From IMG/VR virus record IMGVR_UViG_3300018418_000008, positions 21,220 to 85,219 of that record: 64,000 bases of DNA. The stretch is one strand, 5' to 3'. This DNA comes from a virus. The position numbers and the translations under genes were made by a program. Each line of letters begins with the position of its first letter. Positions within the stretch are counted from its first letter, which is position 1. This document shows positions 50,248-57,942 of this stretch, one piece after another. Under the pieces are notes generated by a model, which was not told the origin of the DNA, did not search any database, and saw nothing but the letters and a program-made list of their open reading frames with translations.

Positions 50248-50974
50248 CTATTAATTTAATTCCTCTAATATAATTTGATCGATCAATTTCTGGCTTATGA
50301 GATTTCCACTGATAATATGGAGCATAACCGATATTACATGTACCACATCGTTCGAAAGGTTCATCACCAAATATAGAATCGATTTGTGCATGATCAGTCC
50401 ATTCTGCCATGTTAGTTCTTTCTGCATGTGTAATTGCACATCTATATACGCCTTCAGTTGTAGCAACACGACAATCATCTTTCATATAACAATTATCCCA
50501 ATTGAATCTTGGTTCTGCCCATTCTTCTCGGATGCCATGCGTATTAAAGCTATCTCTAGTCCAAATTTCGAAATTTTCAGGCCATTCATAATCTGATATC
50601 TTTTTTGATTCAGGTGCTGCCAGTAAATAATCAGTAATAAACACCCGATCTAACTTTTCAAGTATCTTCATATTTTTTGAAGTTAGATTTGTTCCGTTAG
50701 TAACCACAGACAAATAATGACATCTATCGCTCAACATTAAATAATCAACAATTTCACTGAACTGTGGATGTAATGTTGGTTCGCCGCCCATCAATAAAAT
50801 TTCTTCTAAAATAATATCATTATCACTTAAAACTTTACAGAATTGCTGCACATCATCGAGTGACATGTCACTAATAGCGATTCCTCTATCAGGATAATCT
50901 AAAGTACTACAGCCAACACAATGTAAATTGCATTTGGTGATGATATTTAAATTAAATTTACCTTCAAGAAGCAT
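50234..50974 (-). CDS. radical SAM protein (246 aa)
   Basis: The 4Fe-4S cluster motif C15-x3-C19-x2-C22 (KCNLHCVGCS), then LLMGGEPTLHP (the GGEP SAM-binding strand, res 63-66) and SVVTNGTNL. The C-terminal part has Cys groups (NCYMKDDCR, YRCAIT, FERCGTCNIGY) like a SPASM/twitch accessory cluster domain used to modify peptides or proteins. ATG at 50974 overlaps the preceding stop by 11 nt. Not QueE-like in its C-terminus. Substrate unknown; possible links are phage-made proteins or a nucleotide pathway. Confidence 0.8.
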   Translation of the reverse strand: MLLEGKFNLNIITKCNLHCVGCSTLDYPDRGIAISDMSLDDVQQFCKVLSDNDIILEEILLMGGEPTLHPQFSEIVDYLMLSDRCHYLSVVTNGTNLTSKNMKILEKLDRVFITDYLLAAPESKKISDYEWPENFEIWTRDSFNTHGIREEWAEPRFNWDNCYMKDDCRVATTEGVYRCAITHAERTNMAEWTDHAQIDSIFGDEPFERCGTCNIGYAPYYQWKSHKPEIDRSNYIRGIKLIDENS

Positions 50975-51329
50975 TACGTAATTCTTTGATAAGGTTGTTG
51001 AGACCATCAGTCGTTTGAAGTGATTCGACAAGCTGTTGCTTAGCTCGAGTCATTGTAGCATTGATAGCAGGATCGATACGATTGTCGACATACGAAGACT
51101 TGGCTTCGCGGGATGTCAGGCGATCATAAAGATTGACGATAGTCTTGGCATGCTTATGAGCTATCCATACGTTACGACCATTATCAGTTCGAACCCAATG
51201 CAATGGACTCGGATTGCCAATTGAATCGACGATCTTACGTAGCTGCATGATCATAGTTTCTTGCTTGAAATCAGGCGCCAAAATTTCGTCATGATCGACG
51301 TCAATTTTCAATTTAGTTCTTCGCTTCAT
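50964..51329 (-). CDS. unknown protein (121 aa)
   Basis: Begins with a basic stretch KRRTKLKIDVDHDEILAPDF, then NPSPLHWVRTDNGRNVWIAH, KHAKTIVNLYDRLTSREAK and a helical tail. No family recognised. Belongs to a run of small early-type genes; overlaps neighbours on both sides. Confidence 0.6.
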   Translation of the reverse strand: MKRRTKLKIDVDHDEILAPDFKQETMIMQLRKIVDSIGNPSPLHWVRTDNGRNVWIAHKHAKTIVNLYDRLTSREAKSSYVDNRIDPAINATMTRAKQQLVESLQTTDGLNNLIKELRNAS

Positions 51330-51606
51330 ATTCTTCCTTAGTATACCATTTTACTGAATAAGTACCATCTTCATCGAGGTACATACGACTGATTCTCTCA
51401 GCATGACTGAATGCAGTTTCTTGTGCGTGTGGATTGTACTGATTATACAACTCAGCCGCGGCCGCGCCGTCGCCGGCAATACGAGCCAATTCCATGAGAT
51501 TATTTATTTCTCGCGATTGCATATTACCGCGTGTCCAAGCTCGGTGGTCATCGGCATAGTTGTAAAACCAATCATGTGCTCGAAGCTTCGATTCGAGATT
51601 CGGCAT
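51313..51606 (-). CDS. conserved phage protein (97 aa)
   Basis: The opening LESKLRAHDWFYNYADDHRAWTRG is a motif found in small proteins of several large phages. All helical. The ATG at 51606 is 1 nt after the preceding stop (TGA-A-ATG) and is preferred to an upstream in-frame codon seven residues earlier. Function unknown. Confidence 0.65.
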   Translation of the reverse strand: MPNLESKLRAHDWFYNYADDHRAWTRGNMQSREINNLMELARIAGDGAAAAELYNQYNPHAQETAFSHAERISRMYLDEDGTYSVKWYTKEEYEAKN

Positions 51607-51607
51607 T

Positions 51608-51826
51608 TCAGTAGTCAAGATAACCACCTCCTTGCTCAGCCCAATCGCTGATTTCAGCGAGGGTAGAAATTTGCATACCCTCCTTTAACTCGTCTAGCAA
51701 GACGAGACAAACACGGCCTGTTGCACCGCGAGCAAAATAGCCAACGGCCTGCTCATAGGTGACATCAGGGTTACCGAGGATACCTCGCTCGGTGTAACCA
51801 TCGTACTCTTTCAAACGTGCAATCAT
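51608..51826 (-). CDS. unknown protein (72 aa)
   Basis: Small protein with LGNPDVTYEQAVGYFARGAT, VCLVLLDELKEGMQ and ISDWAEQGGGYLDY. No family known. AGGAG lies 6 nt before the ATG. Part of the same transcription unit as the 98-aa gene (2 nt gap). Confidence 0.6.
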   Translation of the reverse strand: MIARLKEYDGYTERGILGNPDVTYEQAVGYFARGATGRVCLVLLDELKEGMQISTLAEISDWAEQGGGYLDY

Positions 51827-51827
51827 A

Positions 51828-52124
51828 TTAAACTCCTAATGCTTCTAAAACGTTAGCGACAGCAATTCGATTTTTGCCGCCGATGTGCCATTCGTATTCA
51901 ACACCACTGCGAACACGTTGGCCACCATCATAATCTTTCCAATTGTAGATGGTAGCTACTGTACCATCGTCGAATCGCAGGTTCCACTCAACATCGACTT
52001 TATCATCGCCTGAGGTTTCGTCATACGTAGGATGACCGAATACAGCTTCGAGCTGATGAATAGTAGCCGCAACATAACCTTGAAGTGAAGTACCACAAAT
52101 TGTAGAATCTTGAATAAAGTTCAT
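51828..52124 (-). CDS. unknown phage protein (98 aa)
   Basis: Begins NFIQDSTICGTSLQGYVAAT, then LEAVFGHPTYDETSGDDKVD and WNLRFDDGTVATIYNWKDYD. Alpha/beta layout like small phage accessory proteins. AGGAG lies upstream of the ATG, provided by the last codons of the membrane peptide gene. No function known. Confidence 0.6.
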   Translation of the reverse strand: MNFIQDSTICGTSLQGYVAATIHQLEAVFGHPTYDETSGDDKVDVEWNLRFDDGTVATIYNWKDYDGGQRVRSGVEYEWHIGGKNRIAVANVLEALGV

Positions 52125-52126
52125 GA

Positions 52127-52291
52127 TTAAACTCCTGTGTAGAGAAGGCCGTAGCCGAGTAGTAAACCAAGCAGCGCACCCATTGCGCTACACGCAAGGA
52201 TACCAAGAATGAAATCTTTGAGCACTTTTTCACCTCGGGTTTGTGCTACCGTGCGGTAGTCTTTTTTAGCGTAATCTTTCATAACTGACAT
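52127..52291 (-). CDS. 54-aa small membrane protein
   Basis: Short gene found in a gap. Charged cytoplasmic start MSVMKDYAKKDYRTVAQTRG then one long hydrophobic segment (residues ~26-52, FILGILACSAMGALLGLLLG) with small-residue GxxxG-like faces. GGAG is 9 nt before the ATG, and an early-type promoter is 25 nt upstream. Single-pass membrane peptide, possibly acting on host membrane or lysis timing (inference). Confidence 0.65.
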   Translation of the reverse strand: MSVMKDYAKKDYRTVAQTRGEKVLKDFILGILACSAMGALLGLLLGYGLLYTGV

Positions 52292-52315
52292 GTTTATCTC
52301 CATTTGACAAGTGCT

Positions 52316-52344
52316 ATTCTATCAAGCAGGCATGGAAATGTACA
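52316..52344 (-). promoter_or_regulatory. early-type promoter before the small-gene operon
   Basis: TGTACA, 17 bp, TAGAAT, 25 nt before the 54-aa gene. It would drive the block down to the DUF932 region. Confidence 0.65.
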
Positions 52345-52468
52345 CCTCTAAGTTATTGATTTTAAAGGAGTTTTTTGAGAGTTGTAACTTATTGATTTTG
52401 TTACGATTTTTTTCGAACTTTTTTCACTTTTTTTAGACTATTTTCGTCTAAGTATATAACTTTTTGAT
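52345..52468 (-). other. A/T-rich gap
   Basis: No gene seen. It is rich in runs of A on the minus strand, with a 6-bp inverted repeat TTAGAC/GTCTAA near 52436-52454 that lacks a T tract. It may be an upstream (UP-like) element for the adjacent promoter. Confidence 0.35.
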
Positions 52469-53107
52469 CTAAGTCCACGGCGGGCCCATAAACCAGCCCA
52501 CCAGAGAGCGCCGGACGCCTCTTTTGACAGGCATTACCCTATGCCATAGATGGCTTGGAAATACAACCATTGTCCCTTTCTGAGTATACTCAGGGACTAG
52601 AGACATATTGGTAATGCGATGCCAGATCTCATTTGGACCGGAGCGCTGATGATCTTCAATAAGCAATTCTCCACCTTCATATTCAGTAGGATCACTGAGT
52701 AGAAGTGTAAAACTCAGCTTTCGAATCAAACCTGCATTCTCATCATCTTCAGGCATTGGATCTGCAAAAGAATCCGGATGCCAATCATAATGACCACCGG
52801 GCCCATATTGAGTGTATTGATAAGGTTGTACGGTGTTAATTTTCCAATCACCCCATCCAGCAGCTTCAGCAGCTTGACCCATTACAGAATTTAACGAAGT
52901 ATAAATTCCATCAAAATTTAAATCATATTTCTCAGCTTGTTCAGGAGAAAACCATGTTACTGTCGATAATCGAGTAATTCCTGCTGTAGCATCTTTGCGG
53001 CCGACTTTAGCTTGCATATCATCAAGCATTTCACCTATTCGAACAATTTCGTCGCACACATCATTTGCAACTGCTGCAGGTGATACCGCGTAAGCGTTCT
53101 TATGCAT
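52469..53107 (-). CDS. 2OG-Fe(II) oxygenase, PKHD/PiuC-like (212 aa)
   Basis: Full active-site set: H110-P-D112 in HYDWHPDSF, H189 in FPSHLWHRV, R199/R200 in RRSLVGWF. LLLSDPTEYEGGELLI and HRVMPV match the PKHD-type hydroxylase pattern. Third oxygenase-type protein of this window and located in the early region rather than among fibres, next to a RecB-like nuclease. Substrate unknown; protein or nucleobase hydroxylation are both possible. Overlaps the nuclease stop by one base. Confidence 0.85.
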   Translation of the reverse strand: MHKNAYAVSPAAVANDVCDEIVRIGEMLDDMQAKVGRKDATAGITRLSTVTWFSPEQAEKYDLNFDGIYTSLNSVMGQAAEAAGWGDWKINTVQPYQYTQYGPGGHYDWHPDSFADPMPEDDENAGLIRKLSFTLLLSDPTEYEGGELLIEDHQRSGPNEIWHRITNMSLVPEYTQKGTMVVFPSHLWHRVMPVKRGVRRSLVGWFMGPPWT

Positions 53108-53778
53108 TAAAAATCCTTTAGTTTACCTTTATGATATAAATCAAAGAATTTATGAGTCATTGATTTCCAATTATCAAGTTCTTCAATGAATACCAATGAA
53201 CCTTCACCACCACCGACTGCCATAAGAACAACAATCTGATCGATCTTCATGCCGTAGTGTTCTTCGACCATTTGTGCATAGGCTGCGCCTTGCATAAAGT
53301 AAGTAGTAATTTCTTCTTTTGTTTTCCATCGCTTCGATGTTTTAAAATCTAGCACAGTATTTTTACCGGCATATCTACAAATAAGATCGGCTGTGCCAGC
53401 AGTCTTAAGTACATCAGAATACATACGAAGTTCAACACCATAGATTTCATCTACGTTCTGATCTAATTGTGGTTGAATGGTTCTAAATGTATTCAATGCA
53501 ATAGGATTGACATCTTCTTTCATTTGGCCAAGGACATAATCCTCAGCAACATGGTGCACTGCAGTACCAGCACGTGATGCCTGTGTTGAAATCTTATTGG
53601 CTACGTCAGCGCCGACGCGTTTGCGCCATTCATAGATTTTTTTACGATTAAGAGCACCAAGGGCCGTAGTAACCGATGGGTATTTTTCTCCACTTTCGGT
53701 TACATACAGCCTTTGGCCATTTTCGTTGATTTGTTTGAGTGTCTTAGGCTCAAATGGTTTGTGTATAAATGTTTTCAT
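53107..53778 (-). CDS. RecB/Cas4-like PD-(D/E)XK exonuclease (223 aa)
   Basis: Typical arrangement: YPSVTTALGAL, ASRAGTAVHHVAEDYV (res ~65-80), GVELRMYS..LKTAGTADLI and NTVLDFKTSK. These D...D-x-K residues and the downstream YFMQGAAYAQMVEEHYG helix (QxxxY) form the exonuclease core. Probably degrades or processes dsDNA ends during replication or recombination. An early-type promoter lies only 9 nt before the ATG, leaving almost no leader. Confidence 0.82.
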   Translation of the reverse strand: MKTFIHKPFEPKTLKQINENGQRLYVTESGEKYPSVTTALGALNRKKIYEWRKRVGADVANKISTQASRAGTAVHHVAEDYVLGQMKEDVNPIALNTFRTIQPQLDQNVDEIYGVELRMYSDVLKTAGTADLICRYAGKNTVLDFKTSKRWKTKEEITTYFMQGAAYAQMVEEHYGMKIDQIVVLMAVGGGEGSLVFIEELDNWKSMTHKFFDLYHKGKLKDF

Positions 53779-53787
53779 AATATAAAG

Positions 53788-53816
53788 ATTCTATCACATC
53801 ATATTCGATTTGTACA
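53788..53816 (-). promoter_or_regulatory. early-type promoter close to the exonuclease ATG
   Basis: TGTACA, 17 bp, TAGAAT; the -10 ends 9 nt before the ATG at 53778. The transcript would start ~2-3 nt before the gene. Confidence 0.6.
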
Positions 53817-53821
53817 TATAT

Positions 53822-54601
53822 TTATGCTACTGCCCGAATATCCACGATGTGAGATCGATCATAGAGATTACTCTCAGCGATAATAAATTCTTTCACAAAT
53901 CCTGAACGTACAATATCTTCTATGTCAAACTCGATTAATGTCATCGATGGTACATCTTTAAATACGTTCATAGCTTGGACTAGACCAGATTGCTGATTAT
54001 ATCTTGTGCTTGTAAGGTCGTCTTGTAAAACATCGCCACAAATAATGATTCTGCTGTTTTCTCCAACGCGAGTGAGTACTGTTTTTAGCTCCATATAACT
54101 GAGGTTTTGTGCTTCGTCGAGGATGATGACCGCGTTGTCAATTGTAGTGCCTCGAAGAAACGATGTTGATTGAAATTCTATTAGCATCTTTTGTTTAAGT
54201 ATTTCATAGGCGTCACCACGGCCAAAAATTTCAGATGCAATTGCTTTATAAGGTGCTTGATAGTTTGCCATCTTCTGTGCTTCTGATCCTGGCAGAAACC
54301 CCATGTCTTTAGATGGCTGAGCTGAACGAATGACTACGATTTTTTCGTATGTATTCTCCTTATATTCAAACAAATCGTAGAGTGCGAGGTAAAGGGAGAG
54401 GAACGTTTTGCCAGTTCCCGGTGAACCGTGTAGGATCAAATGTTGTCCTTCATCATATGCTTCGAAAGTCTTTTGCTGATTTTCGGTTTTAGGATGAATC
54501 GTTGCTAGTTTCATGCCTTTCTGAGGTACTCGAGTCATGTCATTGGAATCGAGGATTCCTTGTTTCTTGAGCTGACGTCTTTGTCTTTTTGAAAGTTGCA
54601 T
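53822..54601 (-). CDS. phoH: PhoH-like P-loop ATPase (259 aa)
   Basis: PhoH core: Walker A GSPGTGKT (res 59-66), Walker B VIILDEAQN (158-166), and RSAQPSKDMGFLPGSEAQKM, the family loop. PhoH is a common marine phage gene, often tied to the host phosphate response; its biochemical job is not settled (RNA-linked ATPase/nuclease proposed). The N-terminus is basic (SKRQRRQLKKQG). Preceded by a 62-bp gap with a 7-bp inverted repeat. Confidence 0.9.
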   Translation of the reverse strand: MQLSKRQRRQLKKQGILDSNDMTRVPQKGMKLATIHPKTENQQKTFEAYDEGQHLILHGSPGTGKTFLSLYLALYDLFEYKENTYEKIVVIRSAQPSKDMGFLPGSEAQKMANYQAPYKAIASEIFGRGDAYEILKQKMLIEFQSTSFLRGTTIDNAVIILDEAQNLSYMELKTVLTRVGENSRIIICGDVLQDDLTSTRYNQQSGLVQAMNVFKDVPSMTLIEFDIEDIVRSGFVKEFIIAESNLYDRSHIVDIRAVA

Positions 54602-54663
54602 AGATAACCCTTTTTGTTGTTAGTGAATTTAAGTTATCATAATATAAGGGTTGTATAGCCTCC

Positions 54664-54900
54664 TTAAAATGTGTTTATAGTTGAGCCTTTTCCTGAAGCC
54701 TTTTTAATAGATTTCAGGACATCACGAAAGCCGTCGTCAGGTTTTGATTTCCCGACGCCGGTTCCACGAATAGTTCCAAATGATTGAATTTGCCGCGTAA
54801 GATGAGGATTCGCTGCTGTAAACGAATCCATTTCTGAGATCTTGTGGATGTGCTCCTCTAGCTCACCAGTCTCAGTATTTCGATAGACATAGGTTGGCAT
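54664..54900 (-). CDS. FmdB-like small protein lacking its cysteines (78 aa)
   Basis: Starts MPTYVYRNTETGELEEHIHK, the FmdB zinc-ribbon opening (MPtYeyrC..tGe), but with no Cys at all, so it is a metal-free remnant fold. The second half is basic (GVGKSKPDDGF, IKKASGKGS). Similar phage proteins are common; no function known. A TATAAATA box ends 5 nt before the ATG. Confidence 0.7.
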   Translation of the reverse strand: MPTYVYRNTETGELEEHIHKISEMDSFTAANPHLTRQIQSFGTIRGTGVGKSKPDDGFRDVLKSIKKASGKGSTINTF

Positions 54901-54904
54901 GATT

Positions 54905-55072
54905 TTATTTATAAATTTCGGCTTCTACAAGCTGCTCAATATTACCACTTCTAAAAAGATTTTTTACTCTTTTTTCGACGCGTTGATTATTTTCTTTTAC
55001 GTTCTTCCTATTACCGTCACTATAACGAGCTTCTTCTCGACGATGATTACGATCACGCTTAGACTTACTCAT
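54905..55072 (-). CDS. 55-aa highly charged protein
   Basis: Short gene found in a gap. Opens MSKSKRDRNHRREEARYSDG and continues with Lys/Arg/Asn-rich helix to EAEIYK. Its ATG overlaps the preceding TGA (ATGA), supporting translation. Probably RNA- or DNA-binding; no family assigned. Its last codons carry the late octamer for the FmdB-like gene. Confidence 0.6.
   Translation of the reverse strand: MSKSKRDRNHRREEARYSDGNRKNVKENNQRVEKRVKNLFRSGNIEQLVEAEIYK
54906..54913 (-). promoter_or_regulatory. late promoter 5 nt before an ATG (TATAAATA)
   Basis: Perfect octamer with the same TATAAATA-N5-ATG geometry as gp4. Predicts a transcript with no leader for the FmdB-like gene. Confidence 0.5.
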
Positions 55073-55500
55073 TTGACAAAATCCTCTCCATACGCATCAC
55101 ATACAAGTTTTTTAGTAATACCTTTATATGGCATCTTCTTATCTTTCATCGACAACAATAGTTTAGCATCATCTGGATGAACACTTTCCAACATCTGAAT
55201 AAATGCTTGTTCACGTTTCATCTGACGCATTTGAGCACTGCGTTGATTTTTCGTAAAGATATAAAACTTTCTAAACTCTTGATATAAACCTCCAGTATTG
55301 TCCAGCATATCTTCCGGTTCATTATATGGTGGATCACCGGGTGGAAGCTCAAATATAATACGGTCATCGAAAACAGCCTGTAGAACAGCTTTTAAAGGAC
55401 CATTAGATGATTGATCCTGTAGTTTCTTAATTTTTTCTTTTCGACCCGGTGTATCCTCGATTTCCTTAAGGATGGCACTGATCATTTTTGGTTGTGGCAT
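55069..55500 (-). CDS. DUF6433-like conserved phage protein (143 aa)
   Basis: All-helical protein: SAILKEIEDTPGRKEKIKKL, PLKAVLQAVFDDRIIFELPPGDPPY, FRKFYIFTKNQRSAQMRQMK, FIQMLESVHPDDAKLLLSMK and MPYKGITKKLV. This order is recognisable across T4-like phages, usually next to RNase H. Function unknown; association with replication genes suggests an early role. Confidence 0.72.
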   Translation of the reverse strand: MPQPKMISAILKEIEDTPGRKEKIKKLQDQSSNGPLKAVLQAVFDDRIIFELPPGDPPYNEPEDMLDNTGGLYQEFRKFYIFTKNQRSAQMRQMKREQAFIQMLESVHPDDAKLLLSMKDKKMPYKGITKKLVCDAYGEDFVK

Positions 55501-55501
55501 T

Positions 55502-56350
55502 TTAGAACTCCGCTATTGCTTCAGTCAAATTTTTGAGTTTATACTTAATAAAGTAGTTAAAGAGTTTTGATCTATCTTTTGATTGTTGTTTACGATAATC
55601 AGTCATTGTCTGATTACGAATATCACCTGGCACATTAGACAGATCGATCATCATACGATTGCGTTTATAATTGCGCTGAATTTCTCTAGGCCAAGAATCA
55701 GGCGATGAATCTCTCATTTCGTACAACTTAGTAGCGCGCAATGGTTTTTGTCGTCCACCGACTGCAAAGGTATCATCCTCACTGAGGACATTTGGAATGC
55801 CATCACTCGCATCGCCTTTAAAGATATGTTCAATCAAAAACGTTTCAGGATCTTGACAGCGAATCCATCGCTTACGTGTTGGATCGTATTGCTGTACGTT
55901 GGCATATTTTTGCAATTGCTGAAAGTCTTTGTCACCAGAGAGGATTAGAATGGGCTCACCACCTAGTTCACGTCCATGCTCATGTACAAGAGTAGCAATA
56001 ACATCGTCGGCTTCTGCAGTTTCTACACGAATAGTAGGGTACGGAAAATATTCAGTGAGCTCATCGCGCACTTGATTAAGAATACGAAAGATCTCATTCC
56101 AATCAAGAGAAGAGTCATCGCGGCTCTTCTTACGATTCGCTTTATAATAAGGAAAGTACTGTTTTCGCCAGTTAGACGTAGCGTCGCAGGCGATGATTAG
56201 CTCACCAAATTCTTTTTCGAACTTGACCTTATTCATACGAATCGAGTTTAGAATCATATGACGCAGTAAGTTCTCGTTTATTTCGAGGTTCTTTGTTCCT
56301 GTCACCATCAAGTTAGCAAGAGCTACTTGGTTATAGTCTAGGATAATCAC
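55502..56350 (-). CDS. rnh: RNase H / 5'-3' flap nuclease (282 aa)
   Basis: T4 RNase H-type (PIN/FEN fold): IILDYNQVALAN (first Asp), LIIACDATSNWRKQYFPYYKANR, VETAEADDVIATLV, ILSGDKDFQQLQ and HIFKGDASDGIPNVL. These acidic clusters bind two Mg ions to remove RNA primers at lagging-strand flaps. The start is best read as GTG at 56350: GGAGATAACC sits just before it, while earlier codons of the frame lie inside this ribosome binding site. An early-type promoter is 29 nt upstream. Confidence 0.9.
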   Translation of the reverse strand: MIILDYNQVALANLMVTGTKNLEINENLLRHMILNSIRMNKVKFEKEFGELIIACDATSNWRKQYFPYYKANRKKSRDDSSLDWNEIFRILNQVRDELTEYFPYPTIRVETAEADDVIATLVHEHGRELGGEPILILSGDKDFQQLQKYANVQQYDPTRKRWIRCQDPETFLIEHIFKGDASDGIPNVLSEDDTFAVGGRQKPLRATKLYEMRDSSPDSWPREIQRNYKRNRMMIDLSNVPGDIRNQTMTDYRKQQSKDRSKLFNYFIKYKLKNLTEAIAEF

Positions 56351-56379
56351 GGTTATCTCCAATCACAATCTAATACTAT

Positions 56380-56408
56380 ATTCTACAGTATTTTCACATC
56401 ATTGTAAA
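56380..56408 (-). promoter_or_regulatory. early-type promoter for RNase H
   Basis: TTTACA, 17 bp, TAGAAT. The one of the five with a near-consensus -35 (TTGACA). Confidence 0.65.
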
Positions 56409-56411
56409 CAG

Positions 56412-56744
56412 TTAATCGAAATTCAATTCCAGTTGTTTTTGAGCCGCTTTAGCATGTTCTATCTGTTCATTATATAAATTATGTGCGAAATTCTGAATTG
56501 GATGATTTTTGTCATGAAATTTTAAAATTAAAGATTTCATACTTTCATACAAAAACGAAATATCATATACAAATTTTTCATCATCTATTGGAAATGACAT
56601 GTCGTGTAGGCAAGAAATAAAATCAGATAGTAATTCTTCAACAATAATTTGTTCGTCATTATTTTCAACTAATTCTTTTTCTAATTCCTGCCATAACATT
56701 TCATCCATTCTTCGATCTAACGGGAATTGAATTATATTTGTCAT
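56412..56744 (-). CDS. unknown acidic helical protein (110 aa)
   Basis: Opens TNIIQFPLDRRMDEMLWQEL, then a strongly acidic helix and a C-terminal AHNLYNEQIEHAKAAQKQLE. Small proteins with the N(I/V)I(Q/E)FP opening occur near RNase H and glycosyltransferase genes in T4-like phages. Overlaps the GT gene by 4 nt. Confidence 0.6.
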   Translation of the reverse strand: MTNIIQFPLDRRMDEMLWQELEKELVENNDEQIIVEELLSDFISCLHDMSFPIDDEKFVYDISFLYESMKSLILKFHDKNHPIQNFAHNLYNEQIEHAKAAQKQLELNFD

Positions 56745-57769
56745 GTGCCTGTCTTAATAGTAAACATTTCTTGAGGAACACTAGTGTCCTTAATAGTATT
56801 TACCAAACCTTGAAGTAGAGCATTCCACTCCAATTTTCTATTCGTCCATGAATAAAACACATCAGCAAAAGCTTTTTGAGATCCAGTATTTGCTAGCATT
56901 GGTTCAATATTTTGTACTACACCTTCCAAGTTGGCCAATAGAATACCAGCATGCGCGCGCTGATCAGGTGAAAATTGATACATTTGTGTCCAATTTGCTG
57001 CCGTTTCATACATCGCACCATAATTTGAATGAACACACACCGCGCCTGCACTCATAGCTTCCATTAAACACATACATGATGTTTCTGCAAATGATGCAGG
57101 ATGTACCCAAACATGGGCATCATTCAATGCTATTCGTACTCTATCATTTTCTACTGCACCATGATTGGTCATCTGAGGATGTTCATCAATCATTGTAAAC
57201 AAATCATTAAAGCCTAACTCTTCATCTGCATTAGGCCATCCATACAAATTATATGAAGAATACACATCAAGATGTACGTTTGGATATTTTTTTGCCAGCT
57301 GTTCAAAAGCAGCAATAACAATGTTCAAACCTTTACGAGGCACTGAATGATATACAAATCTAATTCCTTCACTAATACTAGGTTTAGGAGATATATTAAT
57401 TGGATCAATTGCATTCTGTATAACAATACATTTTTCCCAAGGTAGATTATACATTTCAATAGCGCGTTGCATTTGCCACGTGCTTACAAAAACATATTTG
57501 TGAAACCAATCTTTCTTATTGGTTTTAAGAAAATCCATTGCTGGATCTCCTGGCAAATCATGGGCCCAAAAGATTCGAATCTTATCGTCTCTTAAAAATA
57601 CATTCTCATCCGGATGCAAACGCGAAGAAATAATAATAAACTTAGACAAAAGTTCTTGATCAATTTCTTGACTCAATCGTTCTGTTAATCGTTCGGTGCC
57701 ACCTCTGGAATCTGGTACTTCTTTTGATGACCAAAGATAGTGATATTTGCCATCGATAATAGCTGTCAT
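56741..57769 (-). CDS. GT4-type glycosyltransferase (342 aa)
   Basis: GT-B fold: RGGTERLTERLSQEI near the donor loop, FWAHDLPG, FVSTWQMQRAI, then IRFVYHSVPRKGLNIVIAAF (start of the C-terminal nucleotide-binding half) and PASFAETSCMCLMEAMSAGA, the E-x7-E pair typical of group 1 transferases. Likely moves a sugar from a nucleotide donor to a phage or host surface target, or DNA. Coupled with ATGA overlap to the 58-aa gene upstream. Confidence 0.85.
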   Translation of the reverse strand: MTAIIDGKYHYLWSSKEVPDSRGGTERLTERLSQEIDQELLSKFIIISSRLHPDENVFLRDDKIRIFWAHDLPGDPAMDFLKTNKKDWFHKYVFVSTWQMQRAIEMYNLPWEKCIVIQNAIDPINISPKPSISEGIRFVYHSVPRKGLNIVIAAFEQLAKKYPNVHLDVYSSYNLYGWPNADEELGFNDLFTMIDEHPQMTNHGAVENDRVRIALNDAHVWVHPASFAETSCMCLMEAMSAGAVCVHSNYGAMYETAANWTQMYQFSPDQRAHAGILLANLEGVVQNIEPMLANTGSQKAFADVFYSWTNRKLEWNALLQGLVNTIKDTSVPQEMFTIKTGT

Positions 57770-57942
57770 AGTACTTCCTTATCTTTTATTAAATTATCGT
57801 TTCGCACGATTCTCAAATCAGCTCGATTGCCTTTTTTACTTGTATGACCGAGAGGAAAAAGTACCCAAGTATATTGAGTATCTTTTGCTCCAAGAGGATA
57901 TACAATTTGTTTTGTTTTCTTAATACGTGTTACGTCCATCAT
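57766..57942 (-). CDS. 58-aa unknown protein
   Basis: Short gene found in a gap, with ATGA overlaps at both ends, which strongly supports translation. Sequence opens MMDVTRIKKTKQIVYPLGAK, then QYTWVLFPLGHTSKKGNRAD and a charged tail. Small beta-barrel-like pattern; no family identified. Lies between glutaredoxin and the glycosyltransferase. Confidence 0.6.
   Translation of the reverse strand: MMDVTRIKKTKQIVYPLGAKDTQYTWVLFPLGHTSKKGNRADLRIVRNDNLIKDKEVL

Noticed and set aside
54606-54652. AACCCTT / AAGGGTT inverted repeat in the PhoH leader
   Set aside because: Only 7 bp around a 33-nt loop and no T tract; too weak to call a terminator or riboswitch.
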